The notes beneath the pieces were generated by a model. The model worked only from the letters and a program-made list of their open reading frames with translations, was not told where the DNA came from and ran no database searches. Source: Alcaligenaceae bacterium (GTDB taxonomy: Bacteria > Pseudomonadota > Gammaproteobacteria > Burkholderiales > Burkholderiaceae_B). From it: 32,040 nucleotides of DNA. The stretch is taken from positions 1-32,040 of the forward strand of contig JAJUJD010000015.1 in the NCBI GenBank assembly GCA_029267315.1, in the 5' to 3' direction. The translations under genes were made by a program, and so were the position numbers. Within the stretch, counting starts at the first letter, position 1. Every line of letters starts with the position of its first letter. Shown here piece after piece: positions 1-6,925 of this stretch.

Positions 1-128
1 AGATCGGGCACAGCACTGCCGGCCCCTTCACGCACAACGCCCTCCTGCAGTACCGTATCGGCTGCATAAACGTTGTAGTCAACCAGGTCCGGAACCTGGT
101 TGGTGACTTCGTGTGTGGTCCATCCCAT
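1..128 (-). CDS. aidB: AidB-like acyl-CoA dehydrogenase, 5' end only
   Basis: Only the first 42 residues are inside the window; the gene continues past the left edge. The visible N-terminus (WTTHEVTNQVPDLVDYNVY, then REGAG) matches the start of E. coli AidB, where TH-V-NQ-P-L, N-Y, D and REGAG occur in the same order. AidB is a flavin-containing, DNA-binding member of the acyl-CoA dehydrogenase superfamily. It is induced in the Ada alkylation response and thought to protect DNA from alkylators. The ATG at 128 is preceded by a GAGG Shine-Dalgarno about 8 bases upstream on the minus strand. The gene is divergent from the DUF423-pgl-glk-mpg set, whose last gene is also an alkylation-repair enzyme. 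The identification rests on a short stretch, so another AidB-clade acyl-CoA dehydrogenase remains possible. Confidence 0.72.
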   Translation of the reverse strand, partial: MGWTTHEVTNQVPDLVDYNVYAADTVLQEGVVREGAGSAVPD

Positions 129-261
129 GGCATGCCTCGGTGTTTTGCGGGGCCGCTCAGCCTGCTGCTGATGTGTGTGCGCGAAACCCTACTGGCAGCG
201 GACGCACACAAGGTGTCAGAATGATACTACCTGAACAAAGTTCCGCTTAAGGAAAGTCCGT
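129..261. promoter_or_regulatory. Divergent intergenic region with an 8-bp inverted repeat
   Basis: This 133-bp gap separates the divergent aidB-like gene and the DUF423 gene, so it should hold both promoters. It contains TGTGTGCG at 174-181 and its exact reverse complement CGCACACA at 203-210, separated by 21 bases. A weak -10-like GATACT lies at 223-228, without a convincing -35. The inverted repeat could be an operator or chance, and no regulator gene is adjacent. Confidence 0.35.
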
Positions 262-645
262 TTGAACGCTCGCTCCATTGTTATCACCGCTTCAGTGCTG
301 CTCATGGTTGCTGTCGGTACGGGGGCATTCGGTGCCCACGGTTTGCGCGCCCACGTGACGCCTGAAATGCTCGCCGTCTGGCAGACCGCTGTTCTATATC
401 AGATGGTCCATGCCCTGGGCCTGCTTGGCATTGCAGCTCTGTTACCGCGCCTGCATTCAGCACTGGCCTCCGCCGCATCATGGTTTCTGTTGGTGGGTAT
501 TCTTATTTTCAGTGGCAGTCTCTATGCCCTGGTATTGAGTGGTGTACGCAGCTTCGGGGCCGTTACTCCCGTGGGCGGAGTAAGCTTCATGATAGGCTGG
601 GTGTTACTGGCCATTGCCGCCGCCCGAGGCAACTGGCCCCGCTAA
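262..645 (+). CDS. DUF423 (YgdD-type) small inner-membrane protein
   Basis: A 127-residue, strongly hydrophobic protein with about four predicted membrane segments, near residues 5-25, 38-62, 70-92 and 98-120. The early motif GAFGAHGLRAH followed by WQTAVLYQMVHALG is the signature of the DUF423/YgdD family. The function of these proteins is not established. The start is a TTG at 262, supported by AAGGA at 249-253 with an 8-base spacer. No ATG lies in frame near this position. The gene ends 54 bases before pgl and may be the first gene of a transcription unit with pgl, glk and mpg, but it has no evident metabolic link to them. Confidence 0.85.
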   Translation: MNARSIVITASVLLMVAVGTGAFGAHGLRAHVTPEMLAVWQTAVLYQMVHALGLLGIAALLPRLHSALASAASWFLLVGILIFSGSLYALVLSGVRSFGAVTPVGGVSFMIGWVLLAIAAARGNWPR

Positions 646-699
646 GGGGTTACTGCCCCAACACTCCGAACTCGGGCAGAACTTCACGGGGAGTTCACC

Positions 700-1371
700 A
701 TGTGGCACGAGTATGCGAATCAAGTCAGTTGCATCACCACCCTGACTGAAAGCATTGCTAAACAGGTCAAAGCGCGGCTTGCTGAGGCCGATATCTTCAC
801 GCTTGCCGTGTCGGGCGGGCGTACGCCCATCCCACTTTTCGAACGACTCGCACAGATTGATCTTCCATGGAATCAAATTCGGGTTCGCCTGGTCGATGAA
901 CGATATGTGCCTGTAAACCATCCCGACAGCAACGAAGCGCTCGTGCGCCGCCATTTGTTGCAAGGCCCAGCTGAAGCGGCCAATTTTCGGGGCCTCTATA
1001 TTGAAGGTGCCAATGTGGAAGACGCCGTGGACGCGGCAAATGCTGAGGCCGAGGCGATAGACTTGGCCATCCTCGGCATGGGGGAGGACGGCCACATGGC
1101 GTCAATCTTCCCAAACGCCACCCAGTTTTCCGCAGCTGTGGACCCGCACGCGGCCTGCTATTTGCATGTCACCCCGCCGGAAGCGCCGCATGAGCGTATT
1201 TCCCTCAGCTTGGCCGCATTGCGTGCGTGCCGTCAGTTGGCACTCTATATTGCTGGGGAGAACAAGAGAAAAATATGGCAGAAGGCAAACCAAGCAGCCA
1301 CAGTCGCGCTGCCCATCAGCCTTCTGGCGGCAGATACGGGAGTTCCGCTAGATGTCCATTGGCACCCTTGA
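700..1371 (+). CDS. pgl: 6-phosphogluconolactonase
   Basis: This enzyme hydrolyses 6-phosphoglucono-1,5-lactone to 6-phosphogluconate, the second step of the oxidative pentose phosphate and Entner-Doudoroff routes, in the cytoplasm. The 223-residue length is typical of the DevB/Pgl type. Family motifs are visible in order: VSGGRTPIPLFERLA near residue 38, LVDERYVPVNHPDSNEALVR near 64, and ILGMGEDGHMASIFP near 124, which carries the active-site His. The ATG at 700 follows GGGGAG at 687-692. The 3' end overlaps the glucokinase start by 20 bases, indicating translational coupling. Together the pair supplies glucose phosphorylation and lactone hydrolysis. A glucose-6-phosphate dehydrogenase gene is not in the window. 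Confidence 0.95.
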   Translation: MWHEYANQVSCITTLTESIAKQVKARLAEADIFTLAVSGGRTPIPLFERLAQIDLPWNQIRVRLVDERYVPVNHPDSNEALVRRHLLQGPAEAANFRGLYIEGANVEDAVDAANAEAEAIDLAILGMGEDGHMASIFPNATQFSAAVDPHAACYLHVTPPEAPHERISLSLAALRACRQLALYIAGENKRKIWQKANQAATVALPISLLAADTGVPLDVHWHP

Positions 1372-2344
1372 ACAGCCTGTCAGAGTCGTTGGCGACATTG
1401 GCGGCACGCATATTCGCTTCGCACTATCTCGCACCGTCGGGGATATCAGCCACGTTTGGGTGAAGCATACCGCTGATTACGATGGCCTCGAAGCGCCCTT
1501 GCGCGAGTTCCTGTCGCAGGAGGGCATGCCGAAAGTCCATAGTGCCGTAATCGGTATCGCTAACCCTGTCACCGGTGACCGAATCACCATGACGAACGCG
1601 AACTGGTCCTTTTCCATAGCAGAGACCCGGCAGTCTCTGGGCCTGGAACGCCTGGTCCTCTTGAACGACTTCTCCGTACTTGCACTGTCACTGCCGCACT
1701 TGCCAGCCGCCGAACTGAAGTTGATTGGCATGGGGCAGGCGGTTGGCGGCGCAGCCATCGGCCTGCTGGGGCCGGGAACGGGTCTGGGCGTGTCGGGCCT
1801 CATTCCCGCTGGGGACGGCAAATGGATAGCGCTGGAAGGTGAAGGCGGCCACACCAGTTTTTCGCCCTGTGATGAAACAGAAACATGGCTGTGGGAAGAA
1901 GCACGTAAAGTCTACGGTCATGTATCGACCGAACGGTTTCTCTCTGGTGCGGGGCTGCAGTTCATCCATCAATGTCTGACTCGGCGCGCGGGGCTGGAGC
2001 GCGAGACCCTCACCCCGCCCGAGATTACCGGGCGCGCCCTAGAAGCCTCGTGCCCTCACAGCATGCGTACCCTGGATATTTTTTGCGCCATACTCGGTAC
2101 CGCAGCCGCCAATCTCGCGCTTATCCTCGGCGCAAGAGGGGGCATCTATCTCGGTGGCGGCATCATTCCCAAATTAGGTGATTATTTCGAGCGTTCCCCG
2201 TTTCACGCCCGTTTCCATGACAAGGGCCGCTTCGGCGACTACCTGGCCGCAATTCCGGTGTATGTCATTACCAGCCCCTACCCTGGCCTCGTCGGGGCCT
2301 CGGCCCATTCCCTCAAGTCCCCAGGAGATAGCAAACCTGCATGA
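1352..2344 (+). CDS. glk: Glucokinase (Glk family)
   Basis: A 330-residue ATP-dependent glucokinase of the proteobacterial Glk family (not ROK), making glucose 6-phosphate in the cytoplasm. Visible motifs are the phosphate-1 loop VGDIGGTHIRFAL at residues 13-25, the sugar-binding LLNDFSVLALSLPHL with the likely catalytic Asp106, the phosphate-2 loop GPGTGLGVSG, EGGHTSFSP, and the adenosine loop GGIYLGGGIIPK near the C-terminus. The ATG at 1352 lies inside the 3' end of pgl. The stop overlaps the next start as ATGA at 2341-2344. Tight coupling to pgl suggests both are made together to feed 6-phosphogluconate formation. Confidence 0.95.
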   Translation: MSIGTLEQPVRVVGDIGGTHIRFALSRTVGDISHVWVKHTADYDGLEAPLREFLSQEGMPKVHSAVIGIANPVTGDRITMTNANWSFSIAETRQSLGLERLVLLNDFSVLALSLPHLPAAELKLIGMGQAVGGAAIGLLGPGTGLGVSGLIPAGDGKWIALEGEGGHTSFSPCDETETWLWEEARKVYGHVSTERFLSGAGLQFIHQCLTRRAGLERETLTPPEITGRALEASCPHSMRTLDIFCAILGTAAANLALILGARGGIYLGGGIIPKLGDYFERSPFHARFHDKGRFGDYLAAIPVYVITSPYPGLVGASAHSLKSPGDSKPA

Positions 2345-2931
2345 TGACCCGTCTTCCGCGCAGTTTTTATCAGCGTCCTGCGACCGAAGTCGCACCCGAT
2401 CTTCTCGGCAAGCTGTTGGTGCACCAGACCGAGCTGGGCCTGCGCATCGGCCGTATCGTGGAAGTGGAAGCGTACCTGGGCCGGGAGGATCTGGCAGCAC
2501 ATTCATCCAAAGGGCTTACCAAGCGCACCAGTGTGATGTTCGGTGAAGCCGGCCATGCGTATGTTTACCTGATCTACGGCATGCATCATTGCATGAACGT
2601 CGTGACCGGCCCCCAAGGCAGCGGCTCCGCTGTGCTGCTGCGCGCTTTGGAACCCATGCAAGGCTTGCAGCTCAATACGAGCGGCCCGGGAAGGCTCGCC
2701 AAGGCCATGGGAATAGACAAACGTTTCTATGGGAGCGACTTATGTTGTGCCACAAGCGCTCTATTTCTGGCCGATGACGGCCATAGCATTGACGCAATCC
2801 TCCGATCCCCACGAATCGGAGTGCATTACGCGGGAGAATGGGTGGAACGGCCCTTGCGCTACTATGTCGCTGATTCCAAATGGGTTTCCCGCGCCCCTGC
2901 TGTCAAAGCTGGTAGCTCCCCGCGGAAATGA
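2341..2931 (+). CDS. mpg: 3-methyladenine DNA glycosylase (AAG/MPG family)
   Basis: A 196-residue base-excision repair enzyme that flips out and removes alkylated purines such as 3-methyladenine and hypoxanthine. It has the full AAG fold signature: FYQRPATEVAPDLLGKLLV near residue 9, the catalytic VEVEAYLG in which Glu43 aligns with human AAG Glu125, GHAYVYLIYGMHHCMNVV near 75, and GPGRLAKAMGI near 118. Adjacent ATG codons at 2341 and 2344 are both possible starts; the first overlaps the glk stop as ATGA. The position downstream of sugar genes looks incidental, but the divergent aidB-like gene 2.2 kb upstream belongs to the same alkylation-protection theme. A T8 run at 2938-2945 follows the stop but lacks a good hairpin. 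Confidence 0.94.
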   Translation: MMTRLPRSFYQRPATEVAPDLLGKLLVHQTELGLRIGRIVEVEAYLGREDLAAHSSKGLTKRTSVMFGEAGHAYVYLIYGMHHCMNVVTGPQGSGSAVLLRALEPMQGLQLNTSGPGRLAKAMGIDKRFYGSDLCCATSALFLADDGHSIDAILRSPRIGVHYAGEWVERPLRYYVADSKWVSRAPAVKAGSSPRK

Positions 2932-2975
2932 CCAAAGTTTTTTTTCATCATTTGTAGAAAAAAGTGGAAAAGGAC

Positions 2976-3005
2976 TTGCACACCCGAAAAAAATCGTGCT
3001 ATATT
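2976..3005 (+). promoter_or_regulatory. Predicted sigma70-type promoter of tRNA-Arg
   Basis: TTGCAC at 2976-2981 and TATATT at 3000-3005 are separated by 18 bases, in a locally AT-rich stretch that contrasts with the surrounding genes. The tRNA begins 11 bases after the -10 box, so the leader would be only a few bases long. Upstream A/T tracts at 2938-2970 could act as an UP element. Confidence 0.6.
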
Positions 3006-3015
3006 TACTTCTTCA

Positions 3016-3092
3016 GCGGCTGTAGCTCAGTTGGATAGAGTACTTGGCTACGAACCAAGGGGTCGTGGGTTCGAATCCTGCCAGCCGCGCCA
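3016..3092 (+). tRNA. tRNA-Arg (anticodon ACG)
   Basis: A 77-base tRNA. The 7-bp acceptor stem GCGGCTG/CAGCCGC is perfect, followed by G73 and an encoded CCA at 3090-3092. The D-arm begins GCTCAGTTGGATAGAGT. The anticodon stem CTTGG/CCAAG encloses the loop CTACGAA, giving anticodon ACG. The T-loop is TTCGAAT, with two G-T wobbles in the T-stem. The A34 is expected to be deaminated to inosine by TadA so that it reads CGT, CGC and CGA. No integrase, direct repeat or duplicated 3' end follows, so there is no sign that it serves as an attachment site. Confidence 0.97.
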
Positions 3093-3100
3093 TATTCCTC

Positions 3101-3140
3101 AAAGGGTCAGTTCAGAAATGAACTGGCCCTTTGTGCTTTT
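3101..3140 (+). terminator. Intrinsic terminator after tRNA-Arg
   Basis: A 14-bp stem (3101-3114 with 3119-3132, one G-T pair) closes on a GAAA tetraloop and is followed by TGTGCTTTT. It sits 8 bases past the tRNA and 26 bases before the 3' end of the convergent CoA ligase gene, so it may work in both directions. Confidence 0.85.
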
Positions 3141-3165
3141 GGTGGTGCGTAGGCTCGCCGAAGTG

Positions 3166-4830
3166 TCAGCGCAATGCCCTGCGCAGTATTTTCCCTGTAG
3201 CTGTTTTTGGCAGTTCATCCATAATCTGCACGATGCGCGGATACTTATAGGCCGCCAAGCGCTTCTTGCAGAACTCAATCAGTTCTTCTTCGCTTAGTTC
3301 CTGACCCGACTTCAGGCTGACGACAGCCTTCACGGTTTCTCCCCGATATTGGTCTGGCACGCCTACTACGGCCGCCTCCCTAACAGCGGGATGGCCGTAC
3401 AGGACCTCTTCCACTTCCCTTGGCCAGACTTTGTAGCCGGAAGCATTGATCATGTCCTTCTTCCGGTCAACGATGAAGAACCAACCTTCTTCATTCATGT
3501 AGCCGACATCCCCGGTCCGCAAATAGCCATTTTTGAAGGCATCGTCACTGGCCTCTGGCTTATTCCAGTAGCCGGCTACGATCTGCGGACCTTTCAGCAT
3601 GATCTCGCCGACCTGCCCTGCAGCAAGTGGTTCCCCGTTGTCGTCAGCGATAAAGGCATCCGTGTTATAGACCGGCACACCCACCGCGAGTGAACCGTGT
3701 TCGTCTACCGGCGTGGTCATGGTTCGCGGTACGGAAAGCGCGAGTGCAGTACTTTCCGTCAAGCCGTAGGTGCTGCGTATGGGATGTCCGAATTTCTGCT
3801 CGAACTGTCGCGTGACCGACAGCGGCACCGGGGCTCCACCAGTATATATTTTGGATATACTTTCAAAGTGATCTCGCTTCACTTCTCCGCTGTTCATCAT
3901 GGCGATGAAGGCGGTAATTGCCCCGATAATGAAGGTTCCCCCGTATTCTTGCGCCGTTTCCGCCAGAACGACCGGATGAAAGCGCTTGCTCAGTATGACG
4001 GGCGCGCAGCAGGCAAACGCCAGAACAATGTTGGCCACCAGCCCGGTAATGTGGAATAGAGGTGCGAGACCGACGAGCGCCGCGCCGTCTTCCAACGCCA
4101 TCCATTCCCGGAACAGCTCAGCGTCCACGGCGAGGTTCGAATGCGTAACGATCGCGCCCTTGGGTTGACCGGTGGTGCCAGATGTATAGACCAGCATCGC
4201 GGGGGTATTTGCTTGCGCCTTGGTTAGAAGCGTTTGAACAAGCGCTTCGTCCGGCACAGCACCAAGCATGTCAGCCAGATTCTGCACGCCAGTGCAGTCA
4301 ACGTCGTCCTCCGCAGTGATGACTCTTTCATCGTTGCGGCTTTGAAATTCACGCGCGCTGGTCACTATGGGCACCACGGCCGGAAAGTCTGCCAGTACCT
4401 CCTGGGCGACCTCCTGGTAGAGCCCTTTCTGCAAGATCAAAACGCTGGCGCCACTGTCATCGAGTAGCAAGTGCAGCTCGCGCGCGCGGTTCATGGGGTT
4501 AATGGTGACTCCGATCGCTCCCGCCTTCCATATCCCCAAAGCACAGATAATGAACTGAGGAATATTCTGCATGTACAGGGCGACCCGATCACCTGGTTCA
4601 ACACCCAGATGCCGCAACGCCAGCGCAAAACGCGTGGATAGCCGATTCAACTCCGCATAGCTGATTGTCTGGTCGAAGTAATGAATCGCGGCTAGAGTGC
4701 TTGCCCTCTGCAGGGCATGGTGAAAGACACTCAAGGTATCGGTATACCTAGCCTGAAAGGGATTGGATCCGAAAGCAGGATCAGGGGAGAACGTCTCCCA
4801 GGGGCGAATGCGTGCGCTCGTCGACGTCAT
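3166..4830 (-). CDS. Long/medium-chain acyl-CoA ligase (AMP-forming), first copy
   Basis: A 554-residue member of the ANL adenylating family that would activate a carboxylic acid to its CoA thioester through an acyl-adenylate. Motifs include the P-loop YTSGTTGQPKG at residues 215-225, the YGLTES motif, the hinge region LRTGDVGYMNEEGWFFIVDR followed by KKDMINASGYKVWP, and the C-terminal catalytic Lys547 in PKTATGKILRR. The frame is open upstream to an ATG at 4884, but that ATG lies beyond the T-tract terminator of the liv operon. ATG 4830 (MTSTSARIRPWE) is therefore the better start, although it lacks a strong Shine-Dalgarno. It is a second ligase beside the one at 12028, with only moderate motif resemblance, so the acid substrate may differ. 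Substrate specificity cannot be read. Confidence 0.88.
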   Translation of the reverse strand: MTSTSARIRPWETFSPDPAFGSNPFQARYTDTLSVFHHALQRASTLAAIHYFDQTISYAELNRLSTRFALALRHLGVEPGDRVALYMQNIPQFIICALGIWKAGAIGVTINPMNRARELHLLLDDSGASVLILQKGLYQEVAQEVLADFPAVVPIVTSAREFQSRNDERVITAEDDVDCTGVQNLADMLGAVPDEALVQTLLTKAQANTPAMLVYTSGTTGQPKGAIVTHSNLAVDAELFREWMALEDGAALVGLAPLFHITGLVANIVLAFACCAPVILSKRFHPVVLAETAQEYGGTFIIGAITAFIAMMNSGEVKRDHFESISKIYTGGAPVPLSVTRQFEQKFGHPIRSTYGLTESTALALSVPRTMTTPVDEHGSLAVGVPVYNTDAFIADDNGEPLAAGQVGEIMLKGPQIVAGYWNKPEASDDAFKNGYLRTGDVGYMNEEGWFFIVDRKKDMINASGYKVWPREVEEVLYGHPAVREAAVVGVPDQYRGETVKAVVSLKSGQELSEEELIEFCKKRLAAYKYPRIVQIMDELPKTATGKILRRALR

Positions 4831-4849
4831 TTTGTGTCGCTGGAAAGAG

Positions 4850-4881
4850 TGCAAAAACAAACTGGGGCACCAAGGCCCCAG
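4850..4881 (-). terminator. Intrinsic terminator (distal) of the leftward tetR-liv operon
   Basis: On the minus strand, CTGGGGC/GCCCCAG (4875-4881 with 4862-4868) forms a 7-bp GC-rich stem with a 6-base loop. It is followed immediately by TTTGTTTTTGC, a classic Rho-independent layout. It lies between the proximal hairpin and the CoA ligase start, isolating that gene from the liv operon. Confidence 0.75.
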
Positions 4882-4904
4882 CATGCTTGCTCAAATAGAA
4901 GACT

Positions 4905-4928
4905 GCGCACCTCCCGAAAGAGGTGCGC
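4905..4928 (-). terminator. Hairpin terminator (proximal) downstream of livK
   Basis: A perfect 9-bp stem, GCGCACCTC/GAGGTGCGC, with a 6-base loop lies 19 bases past the livK stop. The minus-strand tail AGTCTTCTATTTG is only moderately U-rich, so alone it may terminate incompletely. The T-rich terminator at 4850-4881 follows as a backup. Confidence 0.65.
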
Positions 4929-4947
4929 TCGCGTTCAGGGGAAACGT

Positions 4948-6198
4948 TCAGGGCTTGGCCGGACGCTTCATCTTGCACGTGGTGGGCAGTTCAGCTTCTT
5001 CAGCGGGAATTACTGCCTCCGTGCGCCAGCCGAAGCCAGTTCCTTCTTGCTCCAACTGCACATTGCTGTCGTTCGTCTTGGACCAAGTCGCCACATACAG
5101 CGGCTGCTGCAGCTGGTGATCCGTTGCCCGCATCTTGATGCGACCATTGAGGCTGTCGACCTCCAGATCTTCCAGAGCAAACGCCACATCGATCGGCTCG
5201 GCAGAGCCCGTTTCCTTCATGGCCTTGGAAAGCAATGCCACTGCGGAGTAGGCCTGCAGCCAGGTCAAGTCATCGTTGTATTTTTCCTTGAAGCCCTCGA
5301 CCAGTTCCCGGCCCTTGTAGCCTTCATTATTGACGTTCCATACACCTACATATTTGACGCGTTCCAGACCACTTTCGCCCATGGCAGTCGGCGAGCCCTT
5401 GAGCACGGCATAGTAGGTATAAAAGTTGGCGTTCAGCCCGGATGCACGCGCCGAGCGGATGAGCAATGCCAGGTCGGACCCCCAGTTGCCGGTAATGACC
5501 GTATCCGCTCCCGAAGCAATGATCTTTGCCACATAGGGTGAGAAATCCTTTACTTCGCCAATGGGGTGAAGGTCATCGCCGACGATCTCTACATCGGGGC
5601 GCTTCTCGGCCAGCATCTCCTTGGCAGCCTTGCTCACTGCGCGACCAAAGGCGTAATTCTGACCAATGATATAGACCTTCTTCACGTCTTGATTGGTAGC
5701 CAAGTGATTGACCAGCGCCTGCATCTTCATGTTCACGTTGGAGTCCACGCTGAATTGCCAGAAGCTGCATTCCTCGTTGGTCAGGCCGGGGTCAATGGCC
5801 CCGTGGTTGATGTAGACCACCTCTTTGCCCGGGTTACGCGAATTGTGCTTGTTGATGGCATCGACCAACGCGAAGGCAGCGCCCGAGCCATTGGCCTGCG
5901 CAACATAGCGGTAACCTTGGTCAATGGCGCGCTTGAGCTGGCTGAGGCTGTCCTGAACTGCAGCCTTGTTGTCGAATCCAACGAACTCGAACTTGTATTT
6001 GCCGGCCCAGCCTTCCTTATTGGCAATGTCTCCTACATATTGCCAAGTTTTGAGCTGGTTTTCGCCCAAGGCGGCGAAGGAACCGGACAGAGGGTCGATG
6101 AGCGCAATCTTGACCGTTTCTGCATGTGCAACGGTGCCACCAAGCAGGCCCAGGGATAGGGCAAGTGTGCCCAATTTGAATCGCATGCTTTGTTTCAT
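4948..6198 (-). CDS. livK: Periplasmic substrate-binding protein of a Liv/HAAT-type ABC importer
   Basis: A 416-residue exported binding protein. A Sec signal peptide of about 27 residues (MKQSMRFK, hydrophobic core, AHA cleavage site) is followed by TVKIALIDPLSG, the usual start of a type I periplasmic binding fold of the branched-chain amino acid receptor family. It would capture the substrate and deliver it to LivHM. Two lone cysteines, in NEECSFWQF and near the C-terminus in LPTTCKM, could form a disulfide. It is the last gene of the leftward unit, 28 bases after livF, with GGAG just before ATG 6198. Co-occurrence with thiolase, tetR and an acyl-CoA catabolic cluster suggests a carboxylic acid ligand rather than leucine or valine; this is inference. 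Confidence 0.92.
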   Translation of the reverse strand: MKQSMRFKLGTLALSLGLLGGTVAHAETVKIALIDPLSGSFAALGENQLKTWQYVGDIANKEGWAGKYKFEFVGFDNKAAVQDSLSQLKRAIDQGYRYVAQANGSGAAFALVDAINKHNSRNPGKEVVYINHGAIDPGLTNEECSFWQFSVDSNVNMKMQALVNHLATNQDVKKVYIIGQNYAFGRAVSKAAKEMLAEKRPDVEIVGDDLHPIGEVKDFSPYVAKIIASGADTVITGNWGSDLALLIRSARASGLNANFYTYYAVLKGSPTAMGESGLERVKYVGVWNVNNEGYKGRELVEGFKEKYNDDLTWLQAYSAVALLSKAMKETGSAEPIDVAFALEDLEVDSLNGRIKMRATDHQLQQPLYVATWSKTNDSNVQLEQEGTGFGWRTEAVIPAEEAELPTTCKMKRPAKP

Positions 6199-6226
6199 GT
6201 TGTCTCCTGTAGTTCACTCACTGTGA

Positions 6227-6925
6227 TCAAACCTCCAGCCAGTCCTTGCGCACTTGGTGATTGCTGCGCAAGTCGTCGGGAGTACCCTCAAAAACAATGG
6301 TTCCGCGGCCCATGACATACAGCCGTTGGGAAATATCAAGTGCGATGGCCAGCTTCTGCTCCACCAGCAACACCGCCACGCCGCGCTGGCGCAAAGTGTC
6401 CAGATACTGGGCAACCTGTTCGACGATACGCGGCGCAAGCCCTTCTGTTGGTTCGTCGATCATGATGAGTTTGGGATTGCCCATGAGCGATCGACATAAG
6501 GTGAGCATTTGCTGCTCTCCACCGGACATCACCCCCGCAGGCGTGTGGCGGCGCTCCTTCAGGCGGGGGAACAGTTCATACATATCGTCAACAGTCCATT
6601 GAGACTGCTTTCCGCGCTGCTCGCCCAAGATGAGGTTTTGCTCGACGGTGAGCGCTGGGAACACATCGCGGTTCTCCGGCACGTAAGCCAGACCTCTGTT
6701 GGCAATCTCATAGGTCCTGAGCCCACCAATTGCCTGCCCCTCAAACTGAATGGAGCCGGTCGAATTCACCAGACCCATGATTGCCTTCACGGTCGTGGAG
6801 CGCCCTACCCCGTTACGCCCCAGCAGACTCACGATTTCGCCTTGTTCGATTCTCAGATTCACGCCTTGCAATACGTGGCTCTTGCCGTAATAGGCATGTA
6901 GGTCTTTGACATCAAGCAACGGCAT
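6227..6925 (-). CDS. livF: ABC transporter ATPase, LivF type
   Basis: A 232-residue nucleotide-binding subunit of the inner-membrane importer. It has the family layout: a Walker A region at residues 36-44, ABC signature MSGGEQQML, Walker B LIMIDEPTEGLAP and the switch His replaced within LLVEQKLAIALD, which is usual for LivF. The Walker A reads GRNGVGRST, so the nearly invariant lysine is Arg42 (codon CGC at 6800-6802). A conservative K-to-R change is unusual, and ATP turnover may depend mainly on the LivG partner. The start overlaps the livG 3' end by 14 bases and has a good AAGGGGTGA ribosome-binding site. Confidence 0.92.
   Translation of the reverse strand: MPLLDVKDLHAYYGKSHVLQGVNLRIEQGEIVSLLGRNGVGRSTTVKAIMGLVNSTGSIQFEGQAIGGLRTYEIANRGLAYVPENRDVFPALTVEQNLILGEQRGKQSQWTVDDMYELFPRLKERRHTPAGVMSGGEQQMLTLCRSLMGNPKLIMIDEPTEGLAPRIVEQVAQYLDTLRQRGVAVLLVEQKLAIALDISQRLYVMGRGTIVFEGTPDDLRSNHQVRKDWLEV

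Noticed and set aside
653-679. CTGCCC/GGGCAG inverted repeat between DUF423 and pgl
   Set aside because: Only 6-bp arms with a 15-base loop and no T-tract; expected often by chance in this GC-rich DNA.
604-1114. Open minus-strand frames opposite pgl
   Set aside because: They are antisense shadows of pgl with no ribosome-binding site and no family motifs, whereas pgl has all its catalytic motifs.
2885-2945. Possible terminator after mpg (TTTCCCGCG ... CGCGGAAA and T8)
   Set aside because: The stem contains a bulge and a loop of about 27 bases, and the T-run starts about 10 bases after it; not a credible intrinsic terminator.
3016-3140. tRNA-Arg as an integration site for a mobile island
   Set aside because: No integrase, no repeat of the tRNA 3' end further right, and the neighbouring genes have normal composition.
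3031-4467. Plus-strand open frames opposite the first CoA ligase
   Set aside because: The ligase on the minus strand carries every ANL motif, and the plus frames have atypical composition and no recognisable domain.
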